Source: Roseivirga sp. UBA6061 (GTDB lineage: Bacteria > Bacteroidota > Bacteroidia > Cytophagales > Cyclobacteriaceae). From it: a stretch of 64,000 nt of DNA. Location of the stretch: NCBI GenBank assembly GCA_002427745.1, contig DIYF01000127.1, positions 1-64,000 on the forward strand, read 5' to 3'. Position 1 is the stretch's first letter. Each line of letters starts with the position of its first letter. The position numbers were made by a program, and so were the translations under genes. The notes under the pieces are model-generated. The model was not told where the DNA came from. It did no database searches and saw nothing but the letters and a program-made list of their open reading frames with translations. Of this stretch, positions 52,980 through 61,517 are shown one piece after another.

Positions 52980-53174
52980 ATTGGTAAGATAGTTATGAGG
53001 TAAGTATAACAGGAGGGAAGAGAATTCACACAGTGGCTTTGTGTCACTGCTGGTTTTACTGGGATGAGCGGAGGGGCTAAGGGGTTTAAAAGCCGGATTT
53101 TTGCATGCTGAATTGCCGCAGGCCATTTACCATAATATTGAAACAGACCTCTCTTTTCAATTTCCAGGAAAGTG

Positions 53175-53227
53175 TTTTTAAAAAAAGAGAGGTTGAAAAT
53201 GGAGTCAGTACCCTGTTTTCAACCTCT
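53175..53227 (-). terminator. Terminator of the first DUF2911 gene
   Basis: AGAGGTTGAAAA and TTTTCAACCTCT pair over 12 bp around a 16-base loop. On the minus strand the stem is followed by CTTTTTTT, so it ends the gene at 53246-53821. Confidence 0.85.
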
Positions 53228-53245
53228 GTGTTTCAGGAAGGTGCC

Positions 53246-53821
53246 TTACATTGAAATGGGTACTTCCACTACCGTGTTTTCCCAGCCGAATACGAGGTGC
53301 GCCCCACCATCTACTTCCTTAAACATAAAAGAAAGTGCTTCGATAGCTTTGTCGCTTTTGACGGCTTTGCCTTCAGCACGGGCTACTTCTTTCCCGCTAC
53401 TTTTTGGTAAGGCATAGTTGCCCCAGGTATCCAGTTGTGTGTGAAGTACCCAGGTCCAGGTATCTTCACCCGGAATGGCAAACAACGAGTAAGTACCGGC
53501 TTTGACTTTGGTGCTGCCAAAGGTAACATCCTGGTAGAAAGTGATTTCGTTGGCTTCATTGGCACCAGCTCTCCACATTTCGCCATAGGGAGCCGCCTTT
53601 TTTCCGATCATTTCTCTTCCTTTCAGCTGCGGACGGCTGTAGTAGAGCTTGATTTTCGGAGAAGAAAAAGTGCGGGCTCTGATATCTGCATAGGGCATTT
53701 TATCGGGGAAGTAAGCTACATCCATAGGGCTGGGGTCAAGAGCAGGAAAGTCTTGCGCCTTCACCTGGGTGAAAGCAAACAGGGCTATGGCTGAGCATAG
53801 TAAGCGTAGATAGTTTTTCAT
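53246..53821 (-). CDS. DUF2911 secreted protein (copy 1)
   Basis: A 191-residue secreted protein (signal peptide ending QVKAQ) of the DUF2911 family. It begins PALDPSPMDVAYFPDKMPYAD and contains KLYYSRPQLKGREMIGKKAAPYGEMWRAGANEANEITF, AGTYSLFAIPGEDTWTWVLHT and FGWENTVVEVPISM. Function unknown; related proteins are often induced in growth changes. It is 188 bases upstream or downstream of a close paralogue on the same strand and both have their own terminators. Confidence 0.9.
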   Translation of the reverse strand: MKNYLRLLCSAIALFAFTQVKAQDFPALDPSPMDVAYFPDKMPYADIRARTFSSPKIKLYYSRPQLKGREMIGKKAAPYGEMWRAGANEANEITFYQDVTFGSTKVKAGTYSLFAIPGEDTWTWVLHTQLDTWGNYALPKSSGKEVARAEGKAVKSDKAIEALSFMFKEVDGGAHLVFGWENTVVEVPISM

Positions 53822-53955
53822 GGTTTTTGTGTTGTGTATTATTCAGTATTCGTGAAACAAACACAGCCGGACGGTTAAGGTTCAACCGCTTGTCAGATTG
53901 ACGAATTGTGATAGGGTATAATGTCAGCCTGAATACATATTTTATGGCGTACATA

Positions 53956-53987
53956 CAAAAAAAGGAATGCCTGCAGAGACATTCCTT
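53956..53987 (-). terminator. Terminator of the second DUF2911 gene
   Basis: AAGGAATG and CATTCCTT pair over 8 bp around ten bases; on the minus strand the hairpin runs into TTTTTTTGTATG. It separates the two DUF2911 genes, so each is an independent transcript end. Confidence 0.8.
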
Positions 53988-54009
53988 CCATATTAACACG
54001 AGGCTTAAC

Positions 54010-54582
54010 TCACATCTTCATGGGTACTTTAACTACGGCATTTTCCCAGCCGATTACCCATTCTGCGCCATCGCCTTTGGCAAGCAGTGCCATAGAGAAG
54101 GCTTCAATTTTTGCGTCAGGTGCTTCTACCTTCACCTTGAACTTAGCCACGTCTTTTGATTCATCGTGTGCATAGTTGCCCCAGGTGTCCAGTTTGGTAT
54201 TCAGAATAATCGTCCACTCAGATTCAGTTGGAATCGCATACACTGAATAGGTTCCTGCTTTCACAGATTCACCACCAATGGTAGCATCCTTATACAAGGT
54301 GATTTCAGTGGCTTCGTTGGCACCCAGTCTCCATACCTTGCCATAGGGTATGTCCTTACCACCCATCATTTCTCTTCCGTTCAACTGAGGTCGGCTGTAA
54401 TAGATTTTCACAAGGGGAGTGTCCTTAGAACCTCTGAAGGTGGTTTGTATGGGTAGGGAGGTCGGGAAATAGACTACATCCATAGGACTTTTGTCCATGT
54501 CGGTCCATTTTTGCTGTGCATTGGCTTGTGACCAGGCAAAAAGGCCTAACACAGCTACTAGGGTAAAGATTTTGTTTTTCAT
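54010..54582 (-). CDS. DUF2911 secreted protein (copy 2)
   Basis: A 190-residue paralogue of the next gene, same family and layout: signal peptide ending ANAQ, then KSPMDVVYFPTSLPIQTTFRG, KIYYSRPQLNGREMMGGKDIPYGKVWRLGANEATEITL, KAGTYSVYAIPTESEWTIILNT and IGWENAVVKVPMKM. The two are clearly duplicates that have diverged. Function unknown. Confidence 0.9.
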   Translation of the reverse strand: MKNKIFTLVAVLGLFAWSQANAQQKWTDMDKSPMDVVYFPTSLPIQTTFRGSKDTPLVKIYYSRPQLNGREMMGGKDIPYGKVWRLGANEATEITLYKDATIGGESVKAGTYSVYAIPTESEWTIILNTKLDTWGNYAHDESKDVAKFKVKVEAPDAKIEAFSMALLAKGDGAEWVIGWENAVVKVPMKM

Positions 54583-54658
54583 GGTTTGTTAGTGATGTTG
54601 TAAAATTGATACTACGGCTGACGGTGGCCATGGTTATCAAATCAAAGTACGAATCTAT

Positions 54659-55897
54659 CTAATGAAAGAACAGATAGGCGATAAAAATGGCAGCAATAAT
54701 ACCGGCAAGGTCAGCTATCAGACCAGCGGTAACGGCATAACGCATGTTTTTGATTTTGACAGCTCCGAAGTAAACAGCCAGTACATAAAAGGTGGTCTCA
54801 GTAGAACCTTGCAGTACACTGGCTACTTTTGCAGGGAATGAATCCACGCCAAAGTCCGGATTATTGTACAGTTCCAGCATGGCGGCTCTGGCTCCGCCTC
54901 CCGTCAGGGGTTTCATAAAGGCCACCGGCAGGGCTTCCACAAAGTCGGTATCTACTCCAATAGCACTGAAGAACATGCTCAGGCCTTCAATAATAATATC
55001 GAGGGTGCCGGAAGCTCTGAAAATGCCGATGCCCACCAGCATGGCCACGAGATAGGGGATGATCTTGATAGCAATCTGAAAGCCATCTTTGGCCCCTTCT
55101 ATAAAGGAATCATAGACATTGATTTTCTTTTTTGCCGCCATGCCGATAAAGAACACGACAATGGAAACGAGTATCAGGCTGCTGGCCACATTGGAAATAA
55201 CGCCCACCTGTTCCTGTGGAATTGAGTTGAAATAGTAAAGGAGAGCCGCAATCAGAACGGAGAGACTGCCGAGATAGGCAAGAATCGTTTTGTTAAGCAG
55301 ATTGATACGCTGAAACCGGGCTACTGCCATCAAGCCTACGATGGTAGAGAAGAACGTGGCTAACAGAATGGGAATAAACACATCGGCAGGGTTTCCGGCA
55401 CCGGCCTGCGCCTGGTAGGCCATGATGGTTACCGGGATAATGGTCAGCCCCGAAGTGTTGAGCACCAGAAACATGATCTGTGCATCAGAGGCCTCATCTT
55501 TCTTTGGGTTCAGCTCCTGCAGCTCGTTCATGGCCTTAAGCCCCACGGGTGTGGCTGCATTGTCCAGGCCCAGTAGGTTCATGGAGAAATTCATGACCAT
55601 GGGGCCAAAAGCGGGGTGATTTTTGGGAATGGCCGGAAATAATTTGGTGAAGAGCGGGCTTACCGCCCTGGCAATCATCGCTACCACTCCTCCTTTTTCT
55701 CCTATGCGCATAATGCCCATCCAAAGGGCGAGTACACCGGTGAGCCCCAATGAAATTTCAAAGCCTGTTTTGGACATGGAGAAAGTACTGTCGAGCATAT
55801 CGGAGAAGACATCGACATCTCCCAGAAAAATGAGCTTGATGAGGGCAACAATAAAGGCAATGACGAAAAAGCCTATCCAGATGTAATTGAGGGCCAT
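54659..55897 (-). CDS. Fused SpmA-SpmB nucleoside-recognition membrane protein
   Basis: A 412-residue membrane protein that combines two Gate/nucleoside-recognition domains in one chain: the first (about residues 45-210) corresponds to SpmA, with NHPAFGPMVMNFSMNLLGLDNAATPVGLKAM, and the second (about 260-410) to SpmB, with ALPVAFMKPLTGGGARAAMLEL. In Bacilli these are two spore-maturation proteins; in non-sporulating bacteria they are transporter-like proteins of unknown substrate. It is the last of three minus-strand genes with rsmE and a secreted protein. Confidence 0.9.
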   Translation of the reverse strand: MALNYIWIGFFVIAFIVALIKLIFLGDVDVFSDMLDSTFSMSKTGFEISLGLTGVLALWMGIMRIGEKGGVVAMIARAVSPLFTKLFPAIPKNHPAFGPMVMNFSMNLLGLDNAATPVGLKAMNELQELNPKKDEASDAQIMFLVLNTSGLTIIPVTIMAYQAQAGAGNPADVFIPILLATFFSTIVGLMAVARFQRINLLNKTILAYLGSLSVLIAALLYYFNSIPQEQVGVISNVASSLILVSIVVFFIGMAAKKKINVYDSFIEGAKDGFQIAIKIIPYLVAMLVGIGIFRASGTLDIIIEGLSMFFSAIGVDTDFVEALPVAFMKPLTGGGARAAMLELYNNPDFGVDSFPAKVASVLQGSTETTFYVLAVYFGAVKIKNMRYAVTAGLIADLAGIIAAIFIAYLFFH

Positions 55898-55976
55898 GGA
55901 GAATCTTTGGAGTTCAGCAATACGAATTACGCATTAATCGCGAAATCTCCCAACGCAACCTCTATAATGGGAAGGA

Positions 55977-56645
55977 CTAGTTCATCTCTTCATAAAATTT
56001 CATCAGCTTCTGAATATCCAGGTCTTTGTTCAGACTGAGTTTATTCTTTTTCATAAGACCTTCCAGGGCTTTTCTGTCACCCAGCTCTGCCAGGAATATT
56101 TTCTTCTTCATTCGTACCACTGAAAGCTTGCCTTCCTTGAGAATATAGTAGGCGGGAAGCTTTTGAAAATTCTCAAATGTTCTGGTTTGTCCTACGTCCT
56201 GTACGGTTACTTCTCCTTTGCGTACCTCAAAGTATTTATAGAGTGAGATGTTTTCTCCTTTATGCAGTAGTTGCAGGAATTTACCCTTGAATTTGGATAC
56301 CGGAGACTTTTCGAAAATGAGTTTTCCATCCAGTCCCTCTTCGCTGTCAATTATGATCTTTTTGTAATACTTGTTGTCAAGGGCTATATAGCTCTGGCCG
56401 TTTTGCTGTACTTCAAATTCCTCTTCAAAGCCGTTGTAGTTAAGCTTGATATCATTGTAGACAGAGTCTTTGTTGTCGATAATGATGCCTGTTTGCCAGT
56501 TTTTAAAGTACATGGGGTCACCTTTTACCTCGTCATAGCGCCTGGGGTCTATAGACTGGGCGTTGGTGAACATTTTGATCTGATTTTGAGCCACTGATGC
56601 AGAAGAAACCAGCAGCAAGGCCAGGAGTGTGAATGTAATTTTCAT
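55977..56645 (-). CDS. Hypothetical secreted protein
   Basis: From the ATG at 56645 the protein of 222 residues has a signal peptide ending ASVAQ; the open frame to 56699 has no signal and is less likely. The mature part has a beta-rich centre (YNGFEEEFEVQQNGQSYIALDNKYYKKIIID) and a helical lysine-rich C-terminus. I do not recognise a family. It follows rsmE by 65 bases and is probably co-transcribed with it. Confidence 0.7.
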   Translation of the reverse strand: MKITFTLLALLLVSSASVAQNQIKMFTNAQSIDPRRYDEVKGDPMYFKNWQTGIIIDNKDSVYNDIKLNYNGFEEEFEVQQNGQSYIALDNKYYKKIIIDSEEGLDGKLIFEKSPVSKFKGKFLQLLHKGENISLYKYFEVRKGEVTVQDVGQTRTFENFQKLPAYYILKEGKLSVVRMKKKIFLAELGDRKALEGLMKKNKLSLNKDLDIQKLMKFYEEMN

Positions 56646-56710
56646 TTTACTAGATAATTCGGTTGTGCTTTTCATAACAAAAAGCGTACCTAAGCCCAAC
56701 TGGGCCCGGG

Positions 56711-57400
56711 CTATAAATTAAGTAAGTGTATCGCAGCAATACCCGCTGTTTCGGTCCTCAGTCGGGAGGGCCCGAGACTCACTTTTTGAAATCCTGATTT
56801 TTGAGCCAGGGCTATTTCGTTTTCTGAGAAATCACCTTCCGGCCCGATAAGTACCAGGTGACTGCCGCTATCTTGTTTTAACCGGCTCAAGTAGTCAGTA
56901 TTGTCATGGTCTACATAGGCAATGAACTTGTGGTCCGCCTGAGCTTCAGCCAGAAACTGTTTGTAAGACATGGCCTCGTCAATCTTAGGAAACCAGGCTT
57001 TCAGCGACTGTTTCATGGCACTCAAAGCTTTTCTGTGTAAGCGTTCCTGCTTGATCACCTTGCGTTCAGAATGATCACAAATCACCGGTGTAATACGATC
57101 GATACCAAACTCCACAGCCTTTTCTACAAACCACTCTATCCGATCAATGTTCTTGGTAGGAGCGATGGCAATATGCCTGTGTAAGGGAAAAGCTGCCACC
57201 TCCCGTGTCTCAGTAATTTCGAAAGCACACTTTTTTTGATGGGCATCGGTTATTACGGCTTTGTAGAAGCGACCCTGCCCGTCAGTCAGATCTATCTCTT
57301 TGCCAACCCCCAGGCGTAGCACCTTAACGGCATGACGTGATTCTTCATCGTTGAGATGATGAATACCCTGGAGGATGTCTGGCTGATAGAAAAGTAGCAT
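56711..57400 (-). CDS. rsmE: 16S rRNA m3U1498 methyltransferase
   Basis: A 229-residue SPOUT-class methyltransferase that methylates N3 of U1498 in 16S rRNA. The N-terminal PUA-like part contains HHLNDEESRHAVKVLRLGVGKEI; the C-terminal knot has HLVLIGPEGDFSENE, KVSLGPSRLRTETAGIAAI. These are the SAM-binding and knot motifs of the family. Length is typical. It is divergent to a membrane glycosyltransferase gene, 60 bases apart, and heads a three-gene run. Confidence 0.95.
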   Translation of the reverse strand: MLLFYQPDILQGIHHLNDEESRHAVKVLRLGVGKEIDLTDGQGRFYKAVITDAHQKKCAFEITETREVAAFPLHRHIAIAPTKNIDRIEWFVEKAVEFGIDRITPVICDHSERKVIKQERLHRKALSAMKQSLKAWFPKIDEAMSYKQFLAEAQADHKFIAYVDHDNTDYLSRLKQDSGSHLVLIGPEGDFSENEIALAQKSGFQKVSLGPSRLRTETAGIAAIHLLNL

Positions 57401-57460
57401 AATTCAGATTCGTGGCGAAAATATACATTGGCTTTTTGAATTGCGCTATATTCACAACCG

Positions 57461-58954
57461 ATGATCTCAGAAAATGTCGTTTCGGAGGGTTTGTATAAGA
57501 AGCTGTTGTTGCTGGCCAATCTGGTCTTTGTGGCGGTCTGGTTTTTTGCCAATGAGGGGCTCTCTTTCTGGGATGATTTTACGTATCTGAATTTTGCCAA
57601 TGAGCTGAATCAGGGCACCTTTGAGATCAGTGAAAACCACTTTACCAGCCGTATTGCCATCATATACCCAACTGCCTGGGTAATTAACTATTTAGGTATC
57701 AATCAGTACACCATGGTGGTATACCCGCTTATCTGTGGTTTAACATTGCTCAACCTTTTTGGCTGGCTGGGGTACCGGATCAACCGCTGGATAGGAGTGA
57801 TCGGAGGGCTCATGATTATTTGCGATTATCACCTGATTACTTTTTCCAACCATCTTTTTCCGGAAATGCCCCTGGCCCTTTTTGTATTTCTATCCATCAT
57901 GGGCTATTACCTGGTGCTGAAAGACGAAGCCGTGCCGCGCATGGCGGGATTGCTTTCTGCCCTGGCGCTTTTCGGGGCTTTCCTCACAAAAACTACGGTG
58001 GTACTGGTATTGCCACTTTTCCTGTTTCTGCTGATCAATGATCGCCTGAAAAAGCGCAATGGCTCTTTTTGGCTTGTCTTTGTATCACTGTCCGTCTTTT
58101 TTTTCCTGCTTAATGGCTTTTGGTATATGGAAGTGAAGGGAGACTTTTTCTATCGTTTTCAGAACATTGCCAATAACCATGTGGCCACTGCCAAAACCTT
58201 TTTTGATAAAGATTCGGGCACCATCCTGGCGCGACTTACCTATCTGCCGCTGCTGGGCTTTCTGCGAGGAGGTTTTTTTATTCCCTTACTTCTGGCTTTG
58301 CCCGCATTGGTGAAGCTCAGAAAGCAACATTTCAGGATAGATAAGCCCGAGTCGCTATGGCCGGTGGCTACCTTGTTCCTCTTGCTTACCTTTTGGTTTA
58401 TGTCTACCTCGTGGCGCTATTATAGTCCATTGCCTACAGAGACCCGGCATATTGCTTTTTTCATACCTGTAATGATTATGACGGCTGCTACCTTCTGGCC
58501 ACAACAAAGGGTTTTTGAGCTATTGAATAAACGCTGGATATCAATTGGACTGGTCGTTTGTTTTCTGACCATACCGATATACGCGATTGCCAAATCGGGA
58601 AGGAGAAACTTCAAAGAGGAGCAGTCGCTGGTAAGGGAGTATCTGGTCAATAATCCGGATAAGCAATGGGTACTGACAGATGGACTGAATAGCTATGGCT
58701 ATCCCTATTTTTATGACTTTCAGAAACCAGAAGATACCTATCTCTGGTTTAGTGGACTGTCCGGTGATCAGCTGCGTATGGCTGCTACTTCGGGAAAAGC
58801 CTTTGTGTTACTGAACGGAGCCTACTTCAATAGTGAGTACCAGGACAATGAAAATTTTATCAAGATGTCCTTTGACCTGGATGAATTGGGTTACAAACTG
58901 GTGGAACTGTCAAAAAGGGGAGAGGTAATACTCTATCAGGTTGTAGTCAGATGA
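57461..58954 (+). CDS. GT39-like membrane glycosyltransferase
   Basis: A 497-residue integral membrane protein of the dolichyl-phosphate mannosyltransferase / ArnT-like superfamily (polyprenol-phosphate sugar donors). The first periplasmic loop has the acidic pair in LSFWDDFTYLNFANELNQG, characteristic of the catalytic site, followed by HFTSRIAIIYPTAWVINYLG. About eleven membrane segments are predicted, then a soluble C-terminal domain (from about residue 385). Substrate unknown; it may decorate lipid A or surface glycans. It stands alone on the + strand. Confidence 0.85.
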   Translation: MISENVVSEGLYKKLLLLANLVFVAVWFFANEGLSFWDDFTYLNFANELNQGTFEISENHFTSRIAIIYPTAWVINYLGINQYTMVVYPLICGLTLLNLFGWLGYRINRWIGVIGGLMIICDYHLITFSNHLFPEMPLALFVFLSIMGYYLVLKDEAVPRMAGLLSALALFGAFLTKTTVVLVLPLFLFLLINDRLKKRNGSFWLVFVSLSVFFFLLNGFWYMEVKGDFFYRFQNIANNHVATAKTFFDKDSGTILARLTYLPLLGFLRGGFFIPLLLALPALVKLRKQHFRIDKPESLWPVATLFLLLTFWFMSTSWRYYSPLPTETRHIAFFIPVMIMTAATFWPQQRVFELLNKRWISIGLVVCFLTIPIYAIAKSGRRNFKEEQSLVREYLVNNPDKQWVLTDGLNSYGYPYFYDFQKPEDTYLWFSGLSGDQLRMAATSGKAFVLLNGAYFNSEYQDNENFIKMSFDLDELGYKLVELSKRGEVILYQVVVR

Positions 58955-58960
58955 GGACAT

Positions 58961-58990
58961 AAAAAAACCGCCCTGAAGATCAAGGCGGTT
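58961..58990. terminator. Terminator between convergent genes
   Basis: AACCGCC and GGCGGTT pair around eleven bases. On the minus strand it runs into TTTTTTT, closing the 59015-59482 gene; on the + strand it lies 11 bases after the glycosyltransferase stop and would also serve there. Confidence 0.8.
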
Positions 58991-59014
58991 GTTTCATATA
59001 ATTTCTGACTGTAA

Positions 59015-59482
59015 TCAGCCTAATTTTCTTAGTTGCTCTTCTCCTGCTTTCATAACAGCATACTCTTTCCACTCCTCGAATTCTGAAGCTTCCATCGTTT
59101 GCTGGGCTGAACCACCATTGGGAGGAGTAAACTGGAAGTCTGAATCCCACCACTGACGGGCGAAATTTCTGGCTTCTTCTTTATCTACCTCAAATTGATT
59201 GACTTGACCATCGCCAACCAGCCAGGGCTGCTCTTTGCTGCTATACTTTTGGAAAATCATGGTACGCATTTTCGTACCCATTTCGTCATTCCTCTGAAAA
59301 TGCGCTTTTGAATAAGCCAGTGTTTCAGGCTCAATCATTTTATTGTCCCAAAAACGCTTAGATTTAATAATCTGCTCGGAGGTAAGTAAATAACCTTCGC
59401 CAAACTCTAACAGTGATCCTTCCAGATCACAAGATTTAGCAGGCTTCTTCTTTTTCTTCTTACCAAATCCAAATAATCCCAT
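59015..59482 (-). CDS. Hypothetical cytoplasmic protein with lysine-rich N-terminus
   Basis: A 155-residue soluble protein. It starts MGLFGFGKKKKKKPAKSC and then has a basic, tryptophan-containing globular region (RFWDNKMIEPETLAYSKAHFQRND, ARQWWDSDFQFTPPNG). No membrane segment or known domain is recognised. The gene follows the ACBP gene by 111 bases on the same strand and is closed by a strong terminator. Family and role unknown. Confidence 0.7.
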   Translation of the reverse strand: MGLFGFGKKKKKKPAKSCDLEGSLLEFGEGYLLTSEQIIKSKRFWDNKMIEPETLAYSKAHFQRNDEMGTKMRTMIFQKYSSKEQPWLVGDGQVNQFEVDKEEARNFARQWWDSDFQFTPPNGGSAQQTMEASEFEEWKEYAVMKAGEEQLRKLG

Positions 59483-59593
59483 GTTGTGTAATATTTTGAG
59501 TTGTTTATTTAAGGACGCAAATATGCGAATAAATTTCGATTAGTTAAACGTCCTCATACTAATACGAATGCAATCGATATTTGGGTACACTAA

Positions 59594-59857
59594 TTAACTC
59601 TCAGCGGCTACCAGGCCATTTATAAGGTCAATATACTCGGTCATAGCCTCGTCTGCGGACTTTCCTTTCTCGTCTGCCCAGGCGTTGTGTTTGGCTATGG
59701 CTTTAAAGTCAAAACCTCCTGGGCGCTCATTATTATTGTCTCCCTGAGTAGCTTGTTTATAGAGGGCGTAAGCTTTGAGAAGTACACTGTTGGAGGGTTT
59801 TTGGGTAAGGCTGTCTACCTGCTTTACTGCTTTTTGAAATGCTTCTGCTAATTCCAT
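59594..59857 (-). CDS. Acyl-CoA-binding protein
   Basis: An 87-residue acyl-CoA-binding protein (ACBP). It has the four-helix signature with LLKAYALYKQATQGDNNNERPGGFDFKAIAKHNAWADEKGKS, including the conserved YKQAT and KAKWDAW-like region (here KHNAW). It binds medium- or long-chain acyl-CoA in the cytoplasm. ACBP is common in eukaryotes and found in some Bacteroidota. It is upstream of an unknown gene of the same strand and divergent to a beta-barrel gene. Confidence 0.95.
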   Translation of the reverse strand: MELAEAFQKAVKQVDSLTQKPSNSVLLKAYALYKQATQGDNNNERPGGFDFKAIAKHNAWADEKGKSADEAMTEYIDLINGLVAAES

Positions 59858-59875
59858 ATTTTTAAGTTATTCGTG

Positions 59876-59905
59876 TTTAAGGTGGGCACGAAACTAATAA
59901 ATTTG
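59876..59905 (+). promoter_or_regulatory. Promoter of the beta-barrel gene
   Basis: TTTA at 59876-59879, 18 bases, then TAAATTTG at 59898-59905 (full TAnnTTTG match), with a predicted start about 20 bases before the ATG at 59933. Confidence 0.6.
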
Positions 59906-59932
59906 TATCAATAAATTGAATTAACCGCGTTC

Positions 59933-60586
59933 ATGGTTCGTCCCGGATTTCTGGCTATACTCTCACTTATATGTTTCGCTGTGTCGGCAATGGGCCAGGG
60001 CAGGTACGAGACCTATTATATGGCAGGTCCCGTATTGAAGGTGGTACAATCCAAATTCAAATTTGAGAGCAATGTGGTAAATGTTCCTGAGTCTGAACCG
60101 GAAATAGGTTATCAGATTGGGGCATTTCTCAGGGCCAGGGTCAACAATCTATATGTGCAGCCTGAGCTACTGCTTTCAAAAACACAAAACCAGCTCATCT
60201 TTCCTGACTATGACGGAGTATCCGGCTTTAATCCGAAAGCCGATTTTGAGTTTACCAGCCTCAATATTCCACTGGACATCGGGTTTTATATCGATAATTT
60301 CCGGATAGAGTCAGGGCCTGCTATCAGTGTGCTGCTGGAAGGAAAGCAGTATTTCCTCAATGAAGAACTCGATATTACAGATGACTTCAACAAGGTGACC
60401 CTGCAGTATAATATAGGGGTAGGGCTGGACCTGAATAATATACTCATTGATGTCAATTACGAGTTTGGGCTGAACAAAACCGGAGAGAGCCTGAGGCAAC
60501 TGGTAGGGCCGAACTTCAGACCATCCCGATCTAACCTGGTGTTTAGCATAGGACTGGTACTCTACAGACACAAAAAGCGTCAATAA
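59933..60586 (+). CDS. PorT-like outer-membrane beta-barrel protein
   Basis: A 217-residue protein with a signal peptide ending SAMGQ. The mature part is a small beta-barrel of the PorT/OmpX-like type seen widely in Bacteroidota: strands with alternating residues such as NNLYVQPELLLSKTQNQLIF, FTSLNIPLDIGFYI, VTLQYNIGVGLDLNNILIDVNYEFGLNKT, ending with a barrel strand LVFSIGLVLYRHKKRQ. Function unknown. It has a convincing promoter upstream. Confidence 0.85.
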   Translation: MVRPGFLAILSLICFAVSAMGQGRYETYYMAGPVLKVVQSKFKFESNVVNVPESEPEIGYQIGAFLRARVNNLYVQPELLLSKTQNQLIFPDYDGVSGFNPKADFEFTSLNIPLDIGFYIDNFRIESGPAISVLLEGKQYFLNEELDITDDFNKVTLQYNIGVGLDLNNILIDVNYEFGLNKTGESLRQLVGPNFRPSRSNLVFSIGLVLYRHKKRQ

Positions 60587-60669
60587 ACAATTGTTCCGAT
60601 TTTGCCGGCTAACTGATTTAGCGTTTTAGCACGTTGGCTTGATTTTGTTTGAAAAGCCAATAAATTTAG

Positions 60670-60699
60670 TTTGTAATACTAAAAATATTAGTATATTTG
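60670..60699 (+). promoter_or_regulatory. Promoter with overlapping inverted repeat
   Basis: TTTG at 60670-60673, 18 bases, then TATATTTG at 60692-60699, a full match to the Bacteroidota promoter. Between and over the -7 element lie ATACTAA (60676-60682) and TTAGTAT (60688-60694), a 7-bp inverted repeat, where a repressor would block transcription. The promoter serves the gene at 60718. Confidence 0.6.
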
Positions 60700-60717
60700 A
60701 TTCCGAACGAAAAACAC

Positions 60718-61314
60718 ATGGAATCATTTCTCTCCTCTAACGGCTCACTTACGGAATACCTGGTACTGGCCTTGCCTTATGCTGAAATCAATGAAGAAGT
60801 ACGCGGTTTTAAACGCGATTTCTTTAAACAATACGGAGCGTATTCCGGGCAGAATTCCTGTGCACACATCAGGTTGATCTCTTTTTTTCAGATGAGCGAC
60901 AGGGAAGAGCGAATCCTTTCTTCCATAAGAGAGGTGGTGAGTGAAATGCAGAGTTTTGAGGTGTTTCTTAATGGATTTAATGTAGATAACCGGCAACGGG
61001 AATTGTACATCGATATACTCAATAAAGAATCGCTGAGTGATGTGTACCATACTTTGAGAATGAAGCTTTTTGAAGAGCTTGTATCGCTTTCATTTCTCAA
61101 TCCTCGCTATGAGCCGCACATGTCTGTTGGAAAGGATCTTTCTCCTCTCCAGTTCATAGAGGCGGCAGAGGCTTATAAAGAAAAGCCCTATACCAATAAC
61201 TTCAGAGTAAGCCGCCTGCATGTGCTGAAGCGCGAAGCTCCGTTCAGGGTATGGGAGAAATTAACGGAACTGCCCTTTGCAAAATCAGAAGGAGAATTGC
61301 TTGGGCTTTATTAG
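60718..61314 (+). CDS. 2H phosphoesterase / 2'-5' RNA ligase-like protein
   Basis: A 198-residue 2H phosphoesterase-like protein. The two His motifs are CAHIRLIS and PHMSVGKD, the second being canonical, the first having Arg in place of Thr/Ser. Homologues open cyclic phosphate ends or act on 2'-5' linkages; the substrate is unknown. The ATG at 60718 is favoured over the TTG at 60697 because the promoter's -7 element overlaps that TTG. Good promoter and operator directly upstream suggest tight regulation. Confidence 0.85.
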   Translation: MESFLSSNGSLTEYLVLALPYAEINEEVRGFKRDFFKQYGAYSGQNSCAHIRLISFFQMSDREERILSSIREVVSEMQSFEVFLNGFNVDNRQRELYIDILNKESLSDVYHTLRMKLFEELVSLSFLNPRYEPHMSVGKDLSPLQFIEAAEAYKEKPYTNNFRVSRLHVLKREAPFRVWEKLTELPFAKSEGELLGLY

Positions 61315-61438
61315 TCTGACTTTGTGGCTGCAACGGCAGAGACAAAGATATGTCCGGCTTTTCCTCAGGTTCACCTCAAACCTAAGGCTTTCCTCCTCAG
61401 GCCGGGCATCGGATTTTATGTTTAGGTGACACGGTTAT

Positions 61439-61484
61439 AAACTCCCTCCTTGTTTAGGCGACATGAAACACAGGAGAGGAGTTT
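61439..61484. terminator. Long imperfect hairpin between convergent genes
   Basis: AAACTCC pairs with GGAGTTT and, inside, CTCCT with AGGAG and GTTT with AAAC, giving an interrupted long stem between the 2H gene and the CHAT gene. Upstream a near-direct repeat TTTAGGTGACA / TTTAGGCGACA (about 61420 and 61454) is seen. Terminator function is inferred. Confidence 0.4.
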
Positions 61485-61517
61485 TAACTGTTTCCGCTCA
61501 CGGGCTGACAACAGGTT

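Noticed and set aside
52980..53126. N-terminal extension of the DPP-IV-like protein
   Set aside because: It adds 49 residues ahead of a perfect signal peptide, which would block export.
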